Source: Dehalococcoidia bacterium
GTDB taxonomy: Bacteria > Chloroflexota > Dehalococcoidia > Dehalococcoidales > Fen-1064
NCBI GenBank assembly: GCA_003153955.1
Contig: PMCB01000059.1
Location: 1-5,010, forward strand
Direction of reading: 5' to 3'
Length of the DNA: 5,010 bases
Shown here: positions 1-5,010 of the stretch, piece by piece
How positions within the stretch are numbered: position 1 is the first letter of the stretch
How the letters are laid out: each line of letters begins with the position of its first letter
Program-made: the position numbers and the translations under genes
The notes under the pieces: model-generated
Told to the model about the DNA's origin: nothing
What the model saw: only the letters and a program-made list of their open reading frames with translations
Database searches by the model: none

Positions 1-1110
1 TGGCATCACGCCGTCGGCACCGGCCCTTTCATGTTAAAGGATTTCGTCCCGGGCCAATCCGCGACTTTAGTCAAGAACCAAAAATACTGGGGGCATGACG
101 AGCACTACCCGGAGCATAGGCTGCCTTACCTCGACGGGCTCAGATTCGTGATCGTGCCTGACGAGACGGAAGCCATCGCGATGATGCGCCGGGGCAAGAT
201 CGATATCATCGACCATATCTCGCCTAAGCAAGCCTATGCGCTGCGCAAGACCAATCCCGAAATCCTGATGCTGACCCACCCCGATTCCAACGCCGAATCA
301 ATCGAACCACGCAACGACGTCAAGCCGTTCAACGACATCCGCGTGCGCAAAGCAATGCAGCTGGTAATCGACCTGCCAACGATTTCAAAATCACACTATG
401 ACGGAATCGTCGACCCCTATCCCACAACCTTTACCTCGCGGTATATGACCGGCTGGGGCTTCCCCTGGGAAGAGTGGCCGCAGGAGTTGAAGGACGAATA
501 TACCTACAACCCGACACGGGCGAAAAAGCTGCTGGCGGAGGCAGGCTATCCCCACGGATTTAAGACCAATGTGGTGGCGGACGCCCATGACGATATCGAG
601 CTGATGCGCGTCGTTAAATCGTACTTTGCTCAAATCGGCATCGAGATGGAAATCAGGGTGATGGCGTCGCCGGAATGGCAGGAATTTGTGGCTAAAGGCC
701 GTAAGCACGACCAGCTGGCTTATCACGCCGGCGGCCCGCTGGGTCACACCTCCGCACCGTACCACGACCTGCTGCAGTTTCAGAAAACCGGGCGCAACAA
801 CTGGGCAATGGTGGACGACCCCGGTTTCGATGCTTTCATGCCCCGCGCAATGGCGGCGAAAACCGTCGACGAGATGAAAAAAGTGGTGCGCGACGCCAAT
901 GAATATGTCGCCCGGCAGCATTTCTCGATATCGCTGCTGCAGCCGATGGCCTATTCGCTGTGCCAGCCGTGGGTGAAAGGCTTCAGCGGGCAGTTCGGGT
1001 CGGCCTGGGCGCACGGCGGGGGGCCTGCGCTGACCAGTTTCTACGTCGGGAGATTTTGGATTGATAATAACCCTGAAAGTGGTAGAATAGTGTCAAGCCG
1101 TATTAAATAA
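1..1110 (+). CDS. ABC transporter substrate-binding protein, family 5 (SBP_bac_5), C-terminal part
   Basis: This is a periplasmic or lipid-anchored solute receptor that would hand its ligand to an ABC importer of the peptide/nickel/opine class. The frame is open from base 1, so the gene begins upstream. An ATG at 31 lies inside the family's GTGPF motif (window residues 6-10) and is not the start. Further family landmarks are KNQKYWG (25-31), PYLDG (42-46), PFNDIRVRKAM (109-119) and YNPTRAKKLLAEAGYPHGF (169-187). Family members usually run 500-600 residues, so roughly 200 N-terminal residues with the signal peptide are missing from view. The conserved fold seems to end near FWID (about 346-349); the last ~15 residues overlap a promoter. 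DHDPS-1 follows 22 bp after the TAA stop. The ligand cannot be deduced. A degraded second copy lies at 2140-2332. Family assignment is firm; specificity is unknown. Confidence 0.93.
   Translation, partial: WHHAVGTGPFMLKDFVPGQSATLVKNQKYWGHDEHYPEHRLPYLDGLRFVIVPDETEAIAMMRRGKIDIIDHISPKQAYALRKTNPEILMLTHPDSNAESIEPRNDVKPFNDIRVRKAMQLVIDLPTISKSHYDGIVDPYPTTFTSRYMTGWGFPWEEWPQELKDEYTYNPTRAKKLLAEAGYPHGFKTNVVADAHDDIELMRVVKSYFAQIGIEMEIRVMASPEWQEFVAKGRKHDQLAYHAGGPLGHTSAPYHDLLQFQKTGRNNWAMVDDPGFDAFMPRAMAAKTVDEMKKVVRDANEYVARQHFSISLLQPMAYSLCQPWVKGFSGQFGSAWAHGGGPALTSFYVGRFWIDNNPESGRIVSSRIK
1061..1088 (+). promoter_or_regulatory. Putative sigma-70-type promoter for DHDPS-1, inside the end of the SBP gene
   Basis: TTGATA (1061-1066) and TAGAAT (1083-1088) are separated by 16 bp, each one mismatch from the consensus hexamers. 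The site lies within the last 17 codons of the SBP gene. Transcription would start near 1095, giving a leader of about 38 nt before the DHDPS-1 ATG at 1133. The homologous position in the second unit (2292-2319) carries the exact consensus hexamers with the same 16-bp spacing, which strengthens the call. Read-through from the SBP gene is also likely, given the 22-bp gap. Confidence 0.55.
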
Positions 1111-1132
1111 GGCCCCAGGGAAGCGGGTATAG

Positions 1133-2098
1133 ATGATAAAACAGATTGAACCGGATTCATTAATTCAGCCGCGGCGGAAAATCACCGGCATGTCGGCGAT
1201 ATTACTGCCGTTTGACGAACACGGCGAAGTGGACTGGGCCGGTTTTACGGCACATGTGGAAATCACAGCGGCAGCGGGGCTGGTGCCGGCGGTGAACATG
1301 GATACCGGCTACGTGAATCTCATCGACGATAAAACACGCATCGCCGTATTGAGGCGCACGCGGCTGGTGCTGGGCGGCAAGACTTTCGCGGCCGGGGCTT
1401 TTGTGAATGATAATCCGGATTCAAAATGGAACCCCGATGCCTACCGGCAACAGATGGAATATATTACTAAAAACGGCGGGATGCCGGTAATCTTTCAGTC
1501 CTACGGCCTGACCGGGCAGCCGGAACCGGAGATAATTGCTGCCTATGAAACGTTAGCGCGGGAATGCGACGGCTTCATCGCGTTTGAACTGGGGAAAATG
1601 TTCGCGCCGTGGGGGCGGATTTACTCGCTGGACACATTCGGCGAAATTATGGCAATACCGCAATGCCGCGGCGCCAAACATTCCTCCCTGAACCGCAGCC
1701 TGGAGTGGCAGCGGCTGACTTTGCGCAACGCAAAAAGGCCGGACTTCAAGATTTACACCGGCAACGACCTGGCAATCGATATGGTGATGTACGGCAGCGA
1801 TTACCTGCTGGGACTGAGCACCTTCGCGCCGGATTTATTCGCTAAAAGGGACCGTCTCTGGGAGCAGGGCAGCCCTGATTTTTACCGATACAACGATTTG
1901 CTGCAATACCTCGGCAGTTTTGCTTTCCGCACGCCGGTGCCGTCTTATAAGCACAGCGCCGCCCAATTTTTAAAGCTACGCGGCTGGCTGAAAAGCGATT
2001 GTCCCCATCCCCGGGCGGAGCGCCGTCCTGAGAGCGACACCGCGGTTTTGCGGGATATCCTGGCAAAGTTGGGCGAGCTGGATAAAACAGTAAAATGA
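1133..2098 (+). CDS. DHDPS/NAL-family (class I aldolase-type) protein, copy 1
   Basis: This is a 321-residue TIM-barrel protein of the dihydrodipicolinate synthase/N-acetylneuraminate lyase family, presumed cytosolic. Members form a Schiff base between a barrel lysine and a 2-oxo acid to make or break a C-C bond, or to dehydrate sugar acids. The likely lysine is K182 in GAKHSS, matching the GIKEAT context of DapA. The family GTTGE loop reads MDTGY (56-60), and the strand that normally carries the catalytic Tyr reads FIAFELG (about 148-154), with Phe or Glu in its place. It is longer than DapA (~292 residues). The ATG at 1133 is chosen because AGGGAAG (1117-1123) sits 9 nt upstream and the N-terminus is conserved with copy 2 (82% identity overall). 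Variation between the copies clusters at residues 71-80, 101-116, 128-140 and the tail after 292. It is unlikely to be lysine-biosynthetic DapA; a catabolic aldolase or dehydratase role is inferred. Confidence 0.9.
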   Translation: MIKQIEPDSLIQPRRKITGMSAILLPFDEHGEVDWAGFTAHVEITAAAGLVPAVNMDTGYVNLIDDKTRIAVLRRTRLVLGGKTFAAGAFVNDNPDSKWNPDAYRQQMEYITKNGGMPVIFQSYGLTGQPEPEIIAAYETLARECDGFIAFELGKMFAPWGRIYSLDTFGEIMAIPQCRGAKHSSLNRSLEWQRLTLRNAKRPDFKIYTGNDLAIDMVMYGSDYLLGLSTFAPDLFAKRDRLWEQGSPDFYRYNDLLQYLGSFAFRTPVPSYKHSAAQFLKLRGWLKSDCPHPRAERRPESDTAVLRDILAKLGELDKTVK

Positions 2099-2139
2099 AA
2101 ATCCGGCGCCGGGCCAATTGCGGGCGGAGCGGCGTCAAG
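2095..2139 (+). pseudogene. Remnant of a second OYE-type oxidoreductase gene (start plus internal scrap)
   Basis: Immediately at the DHDPS-1 stop, ATGA (2095-2098) followed by AAAATC mirrors TTGA plus AAAATC at the start of the intact OYE gene (3366-3374), with the same 4-nt stop/start overlap. Bases 2104-2139 then match 3579-3614 inside the OYE gene at about 30 of 36 positions, including 22 of 24 in 2116-2139, which encodes the GRSGxK stretch. Roughly 200 bp between these two pieces is missing, and everything after the GRSG(A/V)K codons is gone. The scrap joins SBP-derived sequence around 2139-2140. It cannot encode a functional product. The stretch is short, but match, order and position agree. 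Confidence 0.7.
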
Positions 2140-2332
2140 CTATCCCCGCGGATTCAAGACTAAATTCGTGATGGATGGTCACGAGGACATCGAACTGATG
2201 CCCGCATCATGAAATCGTATTTTGCCGAAACCGGCCCGGGCGCACGGCGGTAGGCCGGCATTGACCTGTTTCTACGCCGGGAGATTCCGGATTGACAGCA
2301 TGATGAAGAAGAGTATAATAAGAACCATCTAG
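2140..2332 (+). pseudogene. Remnant of a second family-5 SBP gene
   Basis: Two segments match the SBP gene at the left of the window. Bases 2140-2235 correspond to about 546-639: YPxGFKT, then DxHxDIELM, then KSYFAxxG. Bases 2233-2332 correspond to about 1002 onward: AHGGxPALTxFYxGRFxID. Copy 1's intervening ~365 bp is missing. A frameshift sits near 2207-2212 (two extra bases relative to copy 1), and the continuing frame meets TGA at once. The last segment stays open and ends at TAG 2330-2332, giving a C-terminal tail unlike copy 1. No start codon or N-terminal two-thirds remains. The segment survives perhaps because its 3' end carries the promoter for DHDPS-2. Confidence 0.85.
2292..2319 (+). 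promoter_or_regulatory. Consensus sigma-70-type promoter for DHDPS-2 and OYE
   Basis: TTGACA (2292-2297) and TATAAT (2314-2319), separated by 16 bp, match both consensus hexamers exactly. They occupy the 3' end of the SBP remnant, homologous in place to the weaker promoter at 1061-1088. Initiation near 2326 would give a leader of about 78 nt containing the twin hairpins at 2337-2384. The promoter would drive the overlapping DHDPS-2 and OYE genes. The one reservation is that 17 bp is the usual optimum spacer. Confidence 0.72.
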
Positions 2333-2336
2333 CAGC

Positions 2337-2384
2337 GACAGGTTTATAACCTGTCCACCCGGGCCGTTGGGTTAGAAACCCGAC
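2337..2384 (+). repeat. Twin 19-nt hairpins (REP/BIME-like) in the DHDPS-2 leader
   Basis: Hairpin 1 (2337-2355) is a perfect 8-bp stem with a 3-nt loop: GACAGGTT, TAT, AACCTGTC. Hairpin 2 (2366-2384) has identical geometry: GTTGGGTT, AGA, AACCCGAC, with one G-T wobble. Both share the core GGTT-n3-AACC and are separated by CACCCGGGCC. The DHDPS-1 leader lacks them, so they were gained in unit 2 or lost from unit 1. No T-run follows either stem, so they are not a classic terminator. A dispersed palindromic repeat or a 5'-leader RNA element are the two main options. Confidence 0.7.
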
Positions 2385-2403
2385 CCTATGGAAGCGGGTA
2401 AAG

Positions 2404-3365
<962 letters not shown>

Positions 3366-3369
<4 letters not shown>

Positions 3370-4787
3370 AAATCGGCCGCATGGCCTCGCTCAAATCCGC
3401 GGATGAGTTTCAAAAATACCTGCGCGAAAACAATATCAATTTACCCTTTGCGGAAAAAACAACGGCTTTAAACACCCCGTATCAGCTTGACGGCAAAACC
3501 ATCGGCAACCGCTTTGCGATCCTGCCCATGGAGGGTTGGGATTGTACTTCAGACGGGCACCCTACGGATTTAGTACGGCGGCGCTGGAGTAATTTCGGGC
3601 GGAGCGGCGCCAAGGTTATCTGGGGCGGGGAAGCAGCGGCGGTGCGCCCGGACGGGAAAGCGAACCCGCATCAGCTTTTAATCAACGATGACACGATGCA
3701 AGATATTGCAGATTTGCGGCAATTACTGCTGCAAACACACAAAGAACTTTACGGCCGGACCGATGATATGCTAGTCGGCCTGCAGTTGACCCATTCCGGA
3801 CGGTTTGCCTGTCCGCACGATGTTAAAAAAAGGGAGCCGGTCATCCTCTACCACCATCCGCTGCTGGATAAAAAGTTCGACGTCCCGGCGGATTATCCGG
3901 TAATGACCGATGACGAAATTTCACGGCTGATACAGGATTATATCAGGGCAGCGGCACTGGCGTACCGGGCCGGCTTCGATTTCGTGGACGTCAAGCATTG
4001 CCACGGCTACCTGGGACACGAGTTTTTAAGCTCAGTGGCACGTCCCGGGCAATACGGCGGCAGCTTCGAAAACCGCACCCGTTTCCTCAGTGAAATCGTC
4101 CAGGGCATCAGGGCGCAGGCACCGGGCCTCGGCATCGGGGTGCGGCTCAGCGCTTTTGATTTTGTGCCGTTTCAGATGGGCGCGGACGGTAAGGGTGAAC
4201 CGGTCAAATATGATGGATATTATCCTTATGCCTTTGGCGGCGACGGCTCGGGCACCGGCATCGACCTGACCGAGCCAATACTGTTTTTAAAGAAATTACT
4301 TTCGCTTGGGGTGAAGCTGGTGTGTATTACAGCGGGCAGCCCTTATTACAATCCCCACATCCAGCGGCCGGCACTATTCCCGCCGGTGGACGCTTATCAG
4401 CCGCCGGAAGACCCGCTGGTGGGCACGGCGCGCCTGATTTCGGTTACTGCCGCGTTGAAAAAAGCCGTTCCGGCATTGACTATTGTTGGCAGCGGCTATT
4501 CGTATTTACAGGAATGGCTGCCCAATGTGGCAGCGGGCGCGGTGGCCAACGGGGAAGCGGATTTTATCGGTTACGGACGGATGGTTTTGAGTTATCCGGA
4601 GTTTGCGGCGGACGTTTTGAATGGAAAAACTTTAAAGAAAAATAAAATCTGCCGCACTTTCAGCGACTGCACGACGGCGCCACGGCTAGGGCTGGTCTCG
4701 GGCTGTTTTCCGCTGGATGAATATTACCGGGGATTGCCGGATTATGAATGCCTGACATGCTCTAAAAAGCAGGTTAAAAAAGGATAA
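3366..4787 (+). CDS. OYE-family NADH:flavin oxidoreductase, single domain
   Basis: This is a predicted FMN-dependent TIM-barrel reductase of the Old Yellow Enzyme group, which reduces activated C=C bonds with NAD(P)H in the cytosol. Residues are counted from the TTG at 3366. Landmarks are [11 protein letters not shown] (48-58), GLQLTHSGR (138-146), [14 protein letters not shown] (210-223), GVRLS (258-262) and GYGR (402-405). The tyrosine of HGY (215) matches the usual proton donor; K210 stands where typical OYEs have the first substrate-binding His. A Gly-rich insertion covers about 270-300. The tail holds five cysteines (429, 435, 447, 462, 465). The FAD/NAD domain of 2,4-dienoyl-CoA reductases is absent. 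TTG is preferred because the deleted sister gene has ATG at the homologous spot (2095) with the same 4-nt overlap; ATG 3381 is the alternative. The substrate is unknown, presumably a step shared with the adjacent aldolase-like proteins. Confidence 0.9.
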
Positions 4788-4824
4788 TTTCGGCGGTAAT
4801 TCTTTTTCCTGTTATCTGACCGGA

Positions 4825-5010
4825 TTATTTGATAAAGCGCCCGAGTGCGACACCGACTGCCAGCAGCGCCCCGAAGTACCAATGTAAATTCGCCGAGGCA
4901 GGCACACCGCGTGCCAGTTCCGGACGGTTACGGCCTTTTCGTAAAATACGCAGCGCTAATACCGCCTGCGGCAAAGCCAGCAGGGAAATCAGCGCCATCG
5001 GACTGATTTG
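4825..5010 (-). CDS. UbiA-family prenyltransferase (MenA-like), C-terminal end
   Basis: Reading the minus strand from the window edge gives 61 open codons ending in TAA (complement of 4825-4827); the start lies beyond 5010. The fragment has a hydrophobic helix (about residues 5-23, ALISLLALPQAVLALRIL), a basic loop (RKGRNRPELARG), and a final hydrophobic helix (LHWYFGALLAVGVALGRFI) ending in a single Lys. This helix, LP, loop, helix ending resembles the C-terminus of UbiA-superfamily integral membrane prenyltransferases, best 1,4-dihydroxy-2-naphthoate prenyltransferase (menaquinone synthesis). The Asp-rich catalytic motifs lie outside the window, so MenA versus other UbiA members cannot be settled. 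It converges on the OYE gene with a 37-bp gap and no clear terminator, and is probably functionally unrelated to it. Confidence 0.6.
   Translation of the reverse strand, partial: QISPMALISLLALPQAVLALRILRKGRNRPELARGVPASANLHWYFGALLAVGVALGRFIK

Noticed and set aside
391..1014. Long antisense open frame (207 codons) under the SBP gene
   Set aside because: It mirrors a strongly conserved SBP frame; its translation is His/Arg-rich without a recognisable domain, as expected of a GC-rich shadow frame.
1842..2138. Antisense open frame across the end of DHDPS-1 and the scar
   Set aside because: It spans a real gene plus pseudogene debris, has a low-complexity basic translation, and a similar shadow appears under DHDPS-2 (3146-3394), reflecting shared coding sequence.
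2140..2332. SBP remnant as a functional small gene or programmed frameshift
   Set aside because: Relative to copy 1 it lacks about 365 bp internally and the N-terminal part. It also has a frameshift leading into TGA, and no plausible start.
2337..2384. Twin hairpins read as a rho-independent terminator or a CRISPR array
   Set aside because: No T-run follows either stem and they lie downstream of a consensus promoter. The two units differ in sequence and have only a 10-nt spacer, unlike CRISPR repeats.
4783..4824. Possible terminator between the convergent OYE and UbiA-like genes
   Set aside because: There is a TTTTT run near 4801-4807, but only a weak GATAA/TTATC pairing is found around it; no convincing GC-rich stem.

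Overview
The window looks like bacterial chromosomal DNA of moderate to fairly high GC from an organism with a family-5 solute-binding protein (SBP), class-I-aldolase-type enzymes of the DHDPS/NAL family, an Old Yellow Enzyme (OYE)-type flavoprotein and a membrane prenyltransferase. The style of the SBP (a 'YNPxxAKKLLAEAGYPxGF' segment followed by an 'iGiem' segment) recalls the SBP-rich Dehalococcoidia and other Chloroflexota. That assignment is an impression from memory and has low to moderate confidence. No rRNA, tRNA, CRISPR array, transposase or phage gene is visible.

Layout, left to right: (1) the C-terminal ~370 codons of an extracellular SBP (1-1110, +), entered mid-gene; (2) a DHDPS/NAL-family protein (1133-2098, +); (3) a decayed stretch (2095-2332) built from two gene fragments, about 45 bp of an OYE-like gene start fused to about 190 bp of a second SBP gene; (4) a consensus sigma-70-type promoter (2292-2319) and a pair of look-alike 19-nt hairpins (2337-2384); (5) a second DHDPS/NAL-family protein (2404-3369, +), about 82% identical to the first by ungapped hand count (262/321); (6) a single-domain OYE/NADH:flavin oxidoreductase (3366-4787, +), overlapping gene 5 by 4 nt; (7) the C-terminal end of a UbiA/MenA-like prenyltransferase on the minus strand (4825-5010), convergent with gene 6.

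The central reading is that a three-gene block, SBP-DHDPS-OYE, was once tandemly duplicated. The OYE gene of the first unit and the SBP gene of the second have since been almost completely deleted, so the order is now SBP, DHDPS-1, [scar], DHDPS-2, OYE. Both DHDPS copies stayed intact. Each has its own promoter, carried in the 3' end of the (former) SBP gene in front of it.

Functionally, the SBP would deliver a ligand to an ABC importer, and the two aldolase-like enzymes plus the flavin ene-reductase would act on it or on a derivative. The linkage is supported by their co-duplication and by the overlapping DHDPS-2/OYE genes. The substrate is unknown. The active sites of both the DHDPS and OYE proteins depart from the textbook enzymes, so neither lysine biosynthesis nor a standard enoate reductase role should be assumed.
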